Position numbers and translations under genes: made by a program
Assembly (NCBI GenBank): GCA_034687125.1
Contig: JAQGBZ010000002.1
Span: 645,936 to 709,935, forward strand
DNA: 64,000 nt
Source: Neelides folsomi
Lineage: Eukaryota; Arthropoda; Collembola; Neelipleona; Neelidae
Direction of reading: 5' to 3'
Notes under the pieces: generated by a model
What the model saw: the letters and a program-made list of their open reading frames with translations, nothing else
Told to the model about the DNA's origin: nothing
The model's database searches: none
Part shown: positions 1-24,849 of the stretch, piece after piece
Numbering within the stretch: the stretch's first letter is position 1
Layout: the number at the start of each line of letters is the position of its first letter

Positions 1-182
1 TTATGTATAAAATGAATAATTCTTGTATCATTAATGAAAAAGAAATTATTTAATTGGACATTAATTATTTATTCTATTATTTCTATATAATGGTCTTTTT
101 TTATTAGAGAGAAATTATTTTATTTGGTTTATTATAATAAGTGTAGTGGTTAAACAATTGTTTATTATTTTCCAATTTATAG

Positions 183-650
183 GAGATGTTGGGAACGCGT
201 CGAAGATGAACCTCGTTCTCCAAATGATTTCCGGGATTGCATTATCGGGCCTGGCAGAAGGAATGGCTCTTGCAGACAGAGCCGGCCTTCAACAACGAGA
301 CCTCTTGGAGATTCTCGACCTTACCAATCTTTCCTGTCCAGTCTTCAAAGAAAAAGGAGCTGGTGAGGATTTAATTAAACAATTATTTTAAATTTTTATT
401 TTCTTAATATTGAATGAAGTGTTTCTAATATTTGGCTTTATTCTTTTTAGCGATTATCGATGGAAGTTTTCCGACTCAGCAGCCGTTGCAACACATGCAA
501 AAAGATCTTAATTTGGCTCTGAGTATGGGACATACCTTGGAACAGCCTCTTCCTCTCGCCGCCTCTGCCAACGAGGTTTACAAACACGCCAAGCGACTCG
601 GATATGGCGAACATGACGTGTCGGCTGTATACATCCGAGCACGCTTTTGA
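183..650 (+). CDS. GLYR1: GLYR1/NPAC-type protein (beta-hydroxyacid dehydrogenase fold), C-terminal two exons, 5' partial
   Basis: Two coding exons are visible, 183-362 and 451-650, joined in phase 1 (acceptor TTTATAG before 183, donor GCTG|GTGAGG at 362, acceptor TTTTTAG before 451). The first exon opens with GDVGNASKMN, the start of the all-helical C-terminal NAD-binding_11 domain, and continues AEGMALADRAG. The second carries IDGSFPTQQPLQHMQKDL and ends with NEVYKHAKRLG and HDVSAVY, which are the C-terminal hallmarks of GLYR1/NPAC. In the family the N-terminal PWWP domain binds nucleosomes, assisting LSD2/KDM1B and transcription through chromatin; that domain and the Rossmann domain lie upstream of the window. 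The glyoxylate reductase/3-hydroxyisobutyrate dehydrogenase family is the wider alternative, but the DVSAVY ending favours GLYR1. Stop TGA at 648-650; I see no clear polyadenylation signal just after it. Confidence 0.85.
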
Positions 651-2282
651 AGTCACTTCAAAATTCCTCACTCTTCTTTAATAAGTTTCACTATTATTTT
701 TACTATATTTGAGATTAGTCCTTTATTCAACCAGCTCCTATATCTTGGTTAACATTTTCTAATAATTGCTTAAATATCTTTCAAGTTTAAATTCACTTCC
801 AACTGGTGAGTGAAATCAAAGTTGTAAATAATTCGTTTACACTAAAATGTTGTTGAGATCGAAATATTTAGTAATCGATCATTATTTCATTTCTTAATTC
901 AATTCAATACTTAATAATATATGTAGTTAGGTAATCAAATATAATTTATTTCATATTAGCATTTAGATTTATGTATAAATAGACATTGATTTTTTTAAAA
1001 TTGGTTTAAAAAGGTTGAAGGATGAAATTAATCCTTACCTCCCATAGACATATTTCATAATTTAGCAAACAGTTTAGAATGAAAAAACAAATGAATGAAG
1101 GAGAAATATTTTGAAAAATCGAAACAATGTCTTGATTTAGAATGAAGGGGAGCCAAAAATTAAATGAAACAAGGAAAGTTTTCGAACAATTCGAACTTCA
1201 TTTCTTGTATCATTAACTATGTATTTCATTCAAACCGAGTGTTTCGTGAAAACTTACGACGTTTTTCACAGGTTTCACGTAGTCTCATTTTGTTGACTAA
1301 TGAATTATGCTTATGGGGGATAAGTTTTAAGTTCAATATTTCAAAAATTCATCCAAAATAACACAATTTTATGAGAGTGATTGTCAAGTACTTTTTTTCC
1401 TATACTCATAGGTTTTTTATAGATACATAAATACTTAGAGAGACATAAGGACAATACAATTCCCCATAGCTTAACAGGGCAATGAATATGAAAAGAGTAC
1501 AAGTTCCCTCTTTGTTATCATTAAGCACATTTAAACAATTAGTGAATCAAAAAAATGTCACCAACGACGACTGAATGTGAGATTTTTCTTCTTTAGAGTT
1601 CAAATAGAGTAATATTGTGAATTTGTTGTTCTAAATTCAATTTATGTTTCAAAATTTTGCTAATATATTTTATCTACAAGGTGAGTCCGAGTTAACTCTG
1701 TTTTTATAATCAATAATAACATTAATATAACCAATGATTAAAATCTATTAATGTGGTCATTTGAAGTGGTTTGACAATTAAGTAGCAAACTATAAGTTGA
1801 AAAGCTTAAACCATTATTAAATGACAGACACTTATTGCCGATAAGGTTTACTGAAATACAATACACATTTCATGTGTATAATTTCCTTGCGTTGCTATGT
1901 GCAATAAGGATTGCAATGCTCTTGATGTTCTTTGAAGAGCTGTATTGAAGCCAATGGAGTTCAAGTTTCATAATGATAATATTGTTATTATTAAATGATG
2001 TATGATGATTATGAAGATTTGTTTCGCATGGACAATTTTTCAGAAAATTGGAATGAAAATTAAATAAGTTATATTAACATTAGAAAACAGAATTAACTTG
2101 AACTCACCTTGTATTATATAGTATATAGTAGATATGTATTAGTAAGTAATATATTTGATTATATATGCTTAATTTATTAACTAAATTGCTTGTAAGTGAA
2201 ACCAAGTTAACATCATTGGAATTGTTTAATTTCACGAATAATTTTTTTTAATTTCATGTACTTTATTTAGATTTATATCCCA
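651..2282. other. AT-rich intergenic, no gene seen
   Basis: Begins with the 3' flank of the GLYR1-type gene. Only short AT-rich open frames occur, for example at 1164-1361, with no domain resemblance and no splice-consistent exons. Confidence 0.6.
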
Positions 2283-2895
2283 TCTCATCGGTATGTAAGT
2301 AAACATAGGATTATATACTATCATAAATTCATAAATATTACATACCGGTTTGGCTCGAAAGATAGCCTGGGCTATCTTTAAAATATCGTATCCCTACCAT
2401 GGGCTATCTTTTGAGATGGGCTATGATAAAAAAAATTTGAGAATTTTTATCTCTCTGACTTGTTTAGGAGAGATACGAAAGTGAATTTTAGTTTGATTTC
2501 CAGAATAATTTTCACGATATTTAATAACTTTTAGCCTAAATGTGTTATTAGATCTTGTCTAGAAGGCATTTTAAAGCAATATTGCAGTTAAAAGTTTTTA
2601 ATTTCAATCATTAACGCAATACTTAATTTGTCCATATTGGGGGTGGGCTATCTTTAGAGCATGGGCTATGTTTAAAAATTTCATGAAGACCCATGGGCTA
2701 TCTTTTGAGCATGGGTCATCTTTCGAGCCAAACCGGTACTATAAACATACTATTACATGAATGATTTGTTTCTTAATTATTTAATATGAATTTGAATTGA
2801 ACTATCTATATTACCCTATTAGTTAATTATTTCATATTATCTTATTTCATAGATACTAAATTTAAATCCTATGTTTACTTACATAACAATGAGAT
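2283..2895. repeat. Outer imperfect inverted repeat enclosing a MITE
   Basis: GTAAGTAAACATAGGATT near 2293-2312 is mirrored by AATCCTATGTTTACTTACAT at 2865-2884, and the similarity extends outward through CATCTCAT / AATGAGAT. The arms are about 30 bp. The element at 2345-2736 sits inside, so this looks like an older palindromic element into which a second one inserted. Confidence 0.6.
2345..2736. mobile_element. 392-bp MITE with perfect 19-bp TIRs and TA target duplication
   Basis: The left end CCGGTTTGGCTCGAAAGAT (2345-2363) is exactly mirrored by ATCTTTCGAGCCAAACCGG (2718-2736), and TA flanks both sides (2343-2344, 2737-2738). Inside, the motif GGGCTATCTTT and variants recur several times near both ends, in direct and mirrored order, forming subterminal repeats. 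No coding capacity. The TA duplication is what Tc1/mariner-type transposases leave, so it is probably a non-autonomous derivative of one; the parent family is not identified. Confidence 0.85.
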
Positions 2896-2899
2896 TGTA

Positions 2900-3444
2900 C
2901 AGGGTGGCCCATTATGTACCCGGTTTTCTTAATCAAGAATCACTTTTTTTGTTTATGAACAAATATTCATCAAAATTAAATGATAGACTCTTAATATATA
3001 TTAAGCTATAAATGAGTAAACTTTATTTTGTGATTTGACCCCCGTTGACCTCAATGCAGGGATCAATTACAATTCGACCTTCAACTGATTTGCAGGAATT
3101 TTTACATATTCTCAATAGGAATTTCATTAAACGCTTTTATGATTTTCAATTGTTAAGGTAAAGTGAAAGGTGGTCAAAAGAAAGTTTGATTTACCTACTA
3201 TAAGATTTTCAGTTAATAGTCTGCTACATATAAAATTAACATATTTCCCATAATCATGTAACTCTGGAAGATTTAGTTATGGTGCTACATTAAGACAAAC
3301 GGAGATCAAATCTCAAAATAAAGTTTAGTCATTTATAGCTTAATATATATTAAGAGTCTATCATTTAATTTTGATGAATATTTGTTTATAAACAAAAAAA
3401 GTTATTCTTGATTAAGAAAACTGGGTACATAATGGGCCACCCTG
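2900..3444. mobile_element. 545-bp mariner-like MITE with about 140-bp TIRs
   Basis: Starts CAGGGTGGCCCATTATGTAC and ends with the mirrored GTACATAATGGGCCACCCTG, with TA on each side (2898-2899, 3445-3446). The inverted arms extend to about 3042 on the left and 3302 on the right with only scattered mismatches, for example AATTAAATGATAGACTC mirrored by GAGTCTATCATTTAATT. The roughly 260-bp centre has no open frame of note. The CAGGGTGG terminus and TA duplication fit a mariner-family derivative. It lies only a few bases from the preceding palindrome. Confidence 0.85.
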
Positions 3445-3980
3445 TATGTAGTATACCTAGCATATAATATTAGAATATTTATAATTATTATTTTATTAAC
3501 AGAATAAGATTCTGTTATGTTATGGGTAACTTGGTAAATTCAACTTTACGCCGTTCAACTTATTTATTTATACTTGTTTAGTTTAAACTTGTACTACATT
3601 TTCCAATTAACTAACCATAGTCTCGAGGCGAAATGGTCCGATGAAAATAATGAAAAAAGTGGTAATTTCCCGCTCAAGTTAAAATGTCACGACGACTTTT
3701 TGTTCTAAATTGTTCTAATTTTTTTTTACTGTTGAACGGCTAAGGGTGGATTTATTTTGTTATTTAAAATATAAATATGAATCATACAAAGAACTAAAGT
3801 AATGGTAACCTTTGGAGGTAGTTTATGGAAAAATATATGTTATTAATTGTGATTAGCACACTTTTTAAATATACTATACTTATTGTTTGGTTCTTAAATA
3901 AGTACATAATAAATACATGTAACTACAATGCGTATCATAAAATATAATATCTATAATTGTAATTTTGGTATTGAAGATAA

Positions 3981-4339
3981 CTAACCAGAAAACCCACATT
4001 CAAACATTTCCTCAAAATTTATGGAGAAACTATGGAGAAAATTGCCCATTTTTAAATCTTTCATAATATTTCATTTGAACTCATTTAATGGAAAAATAAT
4101 AATTTTATTTAATACACAAAGAACCACATATCTGTACATACCGAACCGAACTGTACTGTATAGGCATCATTCAGAAATATAAAATATAGTAAAAAAACAT
4201 TGATAAGCACAACATAATTCAATGGTGTTAAATTGTTTTTTAACTATTAATACAATAATTTGAAAGAGTTAAAAAATTTCAATTTTCTCCATAGTTTCTA
4301 CATAAATTTTGAGAAATGTTTGAATGTGGGTTTTCTAGT
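3981..4339. mobile_element. About 360-bp fold-back MITE-like element
   Basis: The left arm 3981-4043 (CCAGAAAACCCACATTCAAA, then ACTATGGAGAAAATT) is mirrored at 4281-4339 (AATTTTCTCCATAGT, then TTTGAATGTGGGTTTTCT). The arms are about 60 bp with few differences. The exact termini and target duplication are not clear. The roughly 235-bp centre is AT-rich and non-coding. Confidence 0.75.
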
Positions 4340-4344
4340 TTGTG

Positions 4345-5110
4345 AGCGCCAATAACTGTTGATTAATATTATGATAATGTTGGCTAGTTTGTGGAAGTGA
4401 TATCTCCCCCAATTTTGTCTTATTTAATAGGGATAATGAATAACAATTAATGAAAAATCATGCTTAGCTATAAAATGAATAAGGGAATAATATTAATCAT
4501 GATGTAAAATTAATTCTTGTAGAGCCTTAGAGATATATTCTACACTTGTAAAGTAACCATAAATATACTATAGAAATAAAATCGGAGATCATTTAGCCTT
4601 GTTTCAAAACTGATAAATTATGAAAAAATAAATTGTGGGAAAGTTTAATTATTTATTTCTAATTCTTTTTGCAATGAGTAAAATTGATGGTTAAGAATGT
4701 AATGTATGAAGAACTAAGCTAATAATAATTTGCAGTTGACGACATTAATAATACTATTACATAATTCATAATTTACCTTTACAATATAATAGATGGTAAA
4801 ATCTTGATAAGAAATAAATGTACATTTATGAAGTTGAACATCTTTTATTTTACTGCATAAAGAACATATTTCATTTCTTTGTTTAAGATTTTTAATAATT
4901 AATCTGAATGAATATATTAAAAATACATATAACAGTATTTTAATACTTTCATTTTTAATGGATGTGAGTAGGAAATAAAAAAAGAAATGTTTCCCTTGGG
5001 TTAAATGTTTCCTAAATGGTATTTTCGCACAATGGTTTTTGGATTCCATGTTGTTCAATTGTTTTTCTCCTTGTAAGAGATGTGTGAGAAAGTTGTACCT
5101 GTCTCAGTGT
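4345..5110. other. AT-rich intergenic, nothing recognised
   Basis: A 114-codon open frame on the minus strand (4714-5058) is low-complexity AT-rich sequence with no recognisable motif and no splice context; it is not called as a gene. Confidence 0.55.
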
Positions 5111-5129
5111 GTGTCTGGGAGTTAGGATC

Positions 5130-5430
5130 GTTTTGTGTCGTGGGGCGAGGGCCGGCAGAGGCGGTCCCAACCCACCACCATCTCCCTTAAGGGCTCTTCA
5201 AGCTCCCCTGAGGGCCTCCGGTTCCTCCGCCTTAATTGTGGACTCGGTGGCTTAATTGGGGGCCTTTGTCCACGTTTTCCCAGCCTGCGCCCCGCGTCGC
5301 CTCCGCCTTTCTCCTAACAACAATCGGCCCACCTTTGTCCCTAGTTTGTCTTCTTGGTGAGAGACGGAGACCTGCGGCTCTTAATCTCATTCCACCAGGT
5401 AGCTCCTTTCACAATTCAAACACATCCAGA
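5130..5430. promoter_or_regulatory. GC-rich islet upstream of Pax6
   Basis: A block much richer in G+C than its surroundings, with several CpGs (GGGGCGAGGGCCGGCAGAGG, GCCCCGCGTCGCCTCCGCC). It contains short open frames but none with a recognisable domain. CCACCAG|GTAGCTCC near 5398 resembles a splice donor, so part could be a noncoding 5' exon. Promoter, enhancer or 5' exon cannot be told apart from sequence alone. Confidence 0.35.
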
Positions 5431-5439
5431 TCAAATTTA

Positions 5440-6535
5440 CGCTCGGACAGTTCTCAAATATAAAAATTCACTACCCAAGGATTTACAAACCCATTCAATG
5501 CTCTTTAACTACTTACAAATAAAAAACAGTTATATTCATCAATGAGAGATCGATATTAAATATACGGTCCTTATATTTTATATATTATGTAATCTGTACT
5601 TGTAATAGGATTGATCCTTAAGATAACATTTATCCAGCTTAGAGTTCAAGCTTTAACACCATTAATAGTAGAATAAATAGTATTATGTTCAAAATAGAGT
5701 TAAATTGAGATTGAGTAGAATTGGTTACTTTATACATAATATATTTATCTCTATGTTATATTTTAAGTATAAAAGAAATGATTGTCTGATGTTTCTTCTA
5801 TTTTTTGGTTGGATGTTGAAGTAAATATGATTGATTGACAGTTGACTCGTTTGGACGGAGGGAGAATTGAGATGAGAAATTCAGGACTCTCATTTTCCTT
5901 TCAACTCTCAAAGAGCCCAATAAAGAAAAATGTTCCAATGTTCAGAAACTTCGGAGTTGTGGAAGCATTTGAGCAGAAGTCCATCTGATGACTCATTCCC
6001 AACCACGTTCCAAATCATTCTCGATTACCATAAGGACTCAATCCCCAACAACTTACACATTTTAATACCCTTCCTATTCCAAATGATCTCTCATGCCGAC
6101 CACATGGCCAACATGATCATTATACCAATACAACTCATTTATATTAAGTGAAGTGCGTGGTTTCGAGTACACTACACATCTCATATTTAACCATATATAC
6201 CACTTACAAATATATTGAAGGACAAACTCACTCGTTTGATTAAACACAACCATGGTGTTATTTCAATAACGGAGTGGATAGAATATGCAAATTTGATAAT
6301 TGAGTGATCCATATATTAAAATATGGATATACATATATTTTTTAATACATATGGTACTACATATTCTATTTGGTAAACATGTTATATACACATACATAAT
6401 GCCATATATCATAGTACTTGTATTAGTATTATGCCTGTACCATATAGTATATATCTATAGTAGTACATGTGTGTGTTAGGGAAATGAGTTAATGTGAATG
6501 ATTTTGTAATATTAATATTTTTGTGTTTTTGATTG
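5440..6535. other. AT-rich stretch, nothing recognised
   Basis: Only short open frames without family resemblance. A moderately complex patch near 5820-6160 carries no identifiable motif. Confidence 0.5.
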
Positions 6536-6539
6536 AGTG

Positions 6540-6850
6540 GTTGGTCCAACATTGATTTTGTGTCTGCGGGTTTTGTCCGCTTGAGTGGCCGTTGAGAGGT
6601 TTGGGGCGGAAAGTGTTGGATTTTCCGCACCAATCTCTCTCACCTTTCTTCTCCGTCCGGAAGAATTTAATGAGCGAGGTTGTGAATGGATTCTGCCGGT
6701 CGGATGACCGGAGTGAATGAGACACCGTGGGGCGGGTCAAGTCGACAACCTGCTGCTTGCCCCCCGTCTCCCGCCAATGCCCTCCTGCGGACAACAACAA
6801 CGGACAGACTTTTAATGGACGGCTCAATGGAAATTACTTAACCGCCTGTG
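6540..6850. promoter_or_regulatory. GC-rich islet upstream of Pax6
   Basis: G+C-rich with CpGs (GGGGCGGGTCAAGTCGACAA, TTGCCCCCCGTCTCCCGCC). The 112-codon minus-strand frame over it (6489-6827) has no recognisable domain. It is one of a series of similar islets between 5.1 and 23.1 kb around Pax6. Confidence 0.3.
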
Positions 6851-7539
6851 TTCAACCCTATTATCCAACGACTCCGAGATGAAGATTCTTGTAAAGAGAT
6901 CGAGGGAGGGATCGTCGCTTCAAGGAAAATTAAACACTTCCAAATCACCGCCCCTTGTTGGACATTTTATTTCTTTACATCCTTACACAACTCTGCTCAT
7001 TACACAACTTTTCCTAAATTCCTTCCTGGGTAAACAAATTAGCTAAAATTGGCAATTAAACCAATTGAACCAGAATGCCAATCAAAGGAAGTAAAATGTT
7101 CAGTTTTTAATAAACTTGTTAAATGTGAATTTATTGAGTTAAAAATTATAATTTGACTTTATCGAGTTAGAAATAATAATTTGACTTGATTAATTGATTA
7201 AGTTAAAAAAACTCGTTTAGTTTTTCTTCATTAGACCCTTAATTCACTCAGAGTTTGAGGATGAGCAAAGAAGCGGAAATAATTTGCCTTTGAGCTTTAA
7301 AATGAAGGACTATAAAATGAAAATGTTACAATATGTGAGGAAAGGTATTTAGGATTGAAAGTTAATAATGGTTTTTTCCATCTGGGCTTTTAATGTTGTA
7401 AATGGTCGGAATGTGTTAAGAATGTATAAAGTGAAAAAGTGAGGCCGAGGGTTGTTGAATTGTTTGCATCGATTATGACGAGAGGATTTTGACATTAGTT
7501 GAGGAATCTGTTATAATCGCCGTTTCGCATTTGTCTCTT

Positions 7540-8110
7540 TTGTGTTGATGGGGAGTCCCTTGAGTCCTCAAGTGGCGAGTCAATTCCTCCTCCCCGAAGG
7601 AGACAAAGGGGGGATAAAAAGAGCCAACACCCAACTGGATGTTCCATTCAGTCTCCACTATGAAATAACATATGTATGGACGTACGAGTCCTTCATTGTA
7701 ACATATCAATGTTCATATTTACCTTTGTTCGGGTGAGCTATAAGGGTCGCATTGTCGAGCTTTATTCAATGTGTTCTTGAGGGTATGAGAACTTGACTCT
7801 TTCGTCCATTGACATCCCACAAGATATGTACCATACAATATATATTATATACATATAAGTACACATATAAAATATTGTAGAGACTTCAATGACACTTTCC
7901 TGGGACTTTTCATTTCACACCCTTCAAAGGGTCCCTGAGCTGAAATCCGCTTTTGTGTCTCCTCTGGACCCTTCCGCGACCCTTCCGCACTCCCACTCGC
8001 CCTCGGACTTCAAAAGCCCCCCACGGGTCCACTGACCACTCAATTAAAACCCACTGAGTAGAACTGAGAAGTCCATTATCTCCCAACAACCTTTGTTTCA
8101 CCTGAGGAAA
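7540..8110. promoter_or_regulatory. Paired GC-richer patches upstream of Pax6
   Basis: Two patches (7540-7625 and 7915-8110) stand out from the AT-rich background, for example CCTCCCCGAAGGAGACAAAG and GACCCTTCCGCGACCCTTCC. No coding signature. Function is unknown; candidate regulatory sequence only. Confidence 0.25.
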
Positions 8111-9179
8111 CCGGCCCTTTGAGAGCATTAAAATTCCATAACCCTCCTTTCTCTAAATGGAGATGTAAACAGAGATAAAATATACCCCAATTGATTAGCG
8201 GGACACTATGGACATTTTCTCAAATATTTCCAATTTCCCTTTCCTGACAACCTTCAGGATCACATACAGTTATGAATTTATGTCCATTATAGCCAGATAT
8301 GTATGATATGTTTGATAAGGAGCCTTAACATAATGTAACCTATTAACGACATTTATAATATGGTAAAAAAGTGAAGAGGGAAAGGTGACAAAGGATTTAA
8401 TGACCAGTGAGGGATTGTATACAAAATTACCCATCCTCATTTTTTCATTCCATCCGGATCCCGGAAATGTTTATTGAGCGGAGATTTGAGTCATAACAAT
8501 TGTTCTTGATCAAGTTGCAACCGCCTCAAACATTAAATATGAAATTCGCCACAGGGAGACAAAGTCAGAAAGTTCTTTTCACTCCTCTGCTCAATCGTAA
8601 GTAATTTTATTAATCGACATCAAATTAAATTCATCGTCCCTTGGCCCTTCTCTCTCCCCAATACTTAAAATATACACCTAGAGTAGATAGCTGTATGTAC
8701 CTATAGTACCACATATGTGAGATCTCATATTAATTCATCTCACTGGGTCTAAATTTCTCCCTTTTGAAGATCGTAAAAAATGTTTTTTTAAAAATCACGC
8801 TGCCATTTTCATTGAGGAAAATAACTTATCAAAAGTTAGCTCCTTTTACAAAATAAGTATATTCATTATTAACAATTTAACAGTAAATAAAGTTACATAT
8901 ATGTTTGCTAAAATATCTGTAATTTTCGTTATATATTTTCTCGTGTTTGTACGTGTGAGGAATGAGTAATTGCGTTTAATTTGGTTATACAAAAGTAATA
9001 GTTATAGTTAGTTGTATATACAAAGTTAGTAGTTATTATAAAGTAGTGGTTATTATATAGTTATTATTAAGGTGGGTGAATTTGTGTGAGTGTGGGATGG
9101 TAATAAGATAATTGAGGAATCGATCGGGTCTGTAAGATTTATAACTCTCTGACATCTTCATGGTGTGAGATGGGGGAAA

Positions 9180-9451
9180 GATGAAGAGGAGCCGTCGTAG
9201 CGGATCTGAGGCCGATTCCATTAAAAATGTGTCAGGAGAGGCCACGATAAGGGAAGGGCGACATCAATTGTTCCTCTCAACCCACACCCACTTCCCATTG
9301 GACGGGGACGGGAGGAGGGAGGGAGGTCTTTTCGGAGGCGGGCCGAAACTCCATCCGCTACCGGAGAGAAACCGCTCAGACCGGCTCCACTCATCAGGAA
9401 ACAGTCGAGAGCCAAAGGCTCAAACCAAACACCTCATGCACAGAGCCACAG
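9180..9451 (+). promoter_or_regulatory. GC-rich islet and candidate noncoding 5' exon of Pax6
   Basis: A G+C-rich stretch ending at a good donor-like junction, GAGCCACAG|GTAAATATA (exon side ends 9451), followed by AT-rich sequence. Its position about 1.6 kb before the first coding Pax6 exon, whose acceptor is at 11095, makes a 5' untranslated exon plausible. A 95-codon frame starting at 9181 runs through it but shows no known domain. Transcript data are needed to choose between exon, enhancer and chance. Confidence 0.35.
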
Positions 9452-10339
9452 GTAAATATACTTTTTAATACGGTGAAAGTGAAGTGAGTGAAAAAACCCC
9501 CAAAAACCCCACAATTAAAAACGAGGACAACCAAAGTAACAAAATTCATTTCATTGGGTATAATTAATTTCCATTATTATTGATACTTAATGTTAGGGAT
9601 ATTAATACTGAGGTGAAGATTGATAAATTAATAAATGTGATTATTACCAATAATTGTTATATCCCCATATTGGATAGTTATTTTATATACGTAGTTATTT
9701 TATTAAAATCTTAATATTTAATATTTATTGGTATATTAAGTATAGCCAATATTTGGGAAGAATTTTAAAATGGGATGAGGGAGGTAGAATGGATTCTCTA
9801 TGGGAATTGTGTTTGGGCGTAGGAGAAAGATGTAAAGTTTGGAAGGGACGATGAATCTTTTATTGAAGTTTGGATGAGACTACAGGAGATGCAATTTGGG
9901 AGATGTATAGAACTTTCTATATTATATATATAAGTATATATAGTATGTAGGGTGAGTATATTGGAATTATTCAAAAAGTGGGGATTCGTGGAGAAGCTGG
10001 AGGGCGAAATGATGAAAAGGATAATAGGGGAGTTGTTGGATCTTCGGAGGAGTTCTGGGAGGGGGAAGAAGTTATGAGATCAACTCTTTTCCTATTTCAT
10101 CCACTCACAGACTTTTCTGGAGAGAATTGGAGAACCCTCAAGTCTGTTTACAATCTTCTATACACAATATAGACATTCGATACTAAAAAAATCTGGGATT
10201 TTTTTTCAAATTTAAACCCCGACATTTAAGTTAAAAATTTAAATATTGTACAGTTAAATGGTATTGATATTACTATACACTTATATTTGTAGTTTCATCG
10301 TTGATTATAGTAATCGTTGATTTTGTATGATTTGAAATT

Positions 10340-10700
10340 GATGTTTGTGAGTCATTTTGAATGAGTCCGGAAGTGATTGGGGTGTTCGGACGTTGGAGGA
10401 TGTTGATGCGTTGAGGGTCGGTGAGGGCGTCGGGCCGTGTCTGATGGCTCAGTCCCGTGACAGCTTCCCTTCCGGATCCGTCCGGAACGGTGAGGTTCAG
10501 TCCATTGATGGCGGGTAGCCGCAAGGAGCCCAATTCCCCTACCCTCATTACCATGAGGGTGAAAGCGAGGGAATCGGAGCCTAATGCTTCCGGAACTCCG
10601 GGAGACGAAACTCCCGGAAACTCCCGCCAGCTATGGACCAATCTTCAAAAAGAAACCCCTTCGTCTCCGTCGGCTCAGTTGAAATCCACACGTTCCGTAT
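10340..10700. promoter_or_regulatory. GC-rich islet directly upstream of the Pax6 start exon
   Basis: CpG-bearing block (GTTCGGACGTTGGAGGATGT, CTTCCCTTCCGGATCCGTCC, CTCCGGGAGACGAAACTCCC) ending about 400 bp before the first coding exon. Open frames on both strands lack known motifs. A promoter or upstream enhancer is the simplest reading, but only position and composition support it. Confidence 0.35.
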
Positions 10701-11117
10701 AATTCACCCTCAAATTGTTCCTTTTGTCCTTCCCATGCTAAATTACCTGTGAAGGCTGAAGGCCCATAAGGATCACTTTCCGAAATTTGAAATCCAAAGC
10801 GAACATTTTTATATTTCGTGATGGGATAAATTTGTTTAATAGAAAGAGAAAACAATTTTAATGGGGAAATATTTAGTTGAAAGCATTCCAAAGGTTAAGA
10901 CGGAGATTGATGATGTTTCTCCTATATTAGGGAAAAGGGAATTGGAAAACAGATTTAATTAGAAACAAATTGTAAGTTTCTCACCAACTCATTCCAGACG
11001 AATGATTAGAAAGCTCCTTTACATTTAATTACTTTTCAAATCTTTGCAATTTAGTTAATTGATGAGATTTCTCAATGAGTTTTTTTCATTTTCAGAGAAG
11101 TGATCACCGTCGCCCTT

Positions 11118-24617
<13,500 letters not shown>

Positions 24618-24837
24618 ACCCTCGGCACCCCTCAATTCATATCTCCCAAACACATCGATGAGGATGATGAAGGAAGATTACATCAACACAATGGAATTAC
24701 CATTTTATGATCAAATTGTCAAAACTCATTTGATATCTCTTGTTACAAGTTGAGTCAAACCCATTCATTGGATCTTCAATAATAACTTATTAACTATTCA
24801 GCTTCATTCGGTTTAAAAGACCCTTTGTTTAATATTT

Positions 24838-24843
24838 AATAAA
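24838..24843 (+). terminator. Candidate polyadenylation signal of Pax6
   Basis: AATAAA lies about 220 bp after the Pax6 stop codon in AT-rich 3' flank; it is the first canonical hexamer I noticed downstream of the stop. Confidence 0.45.
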
Positions 24844-24849
24844 CATGTA

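Noticed and set aside
4714-5058. 114-codon minus-strand open frame
   Set aside because: AT-driven composition, no motif, no splice context and no neighbouring exons.
9181-9468. 95-codon frame in the GC-rich islet upstream of Pax6
   Set aside because: No recognisable domain and it reads through the donor-like site; a noncoding exon or regulatory islet is simpler.
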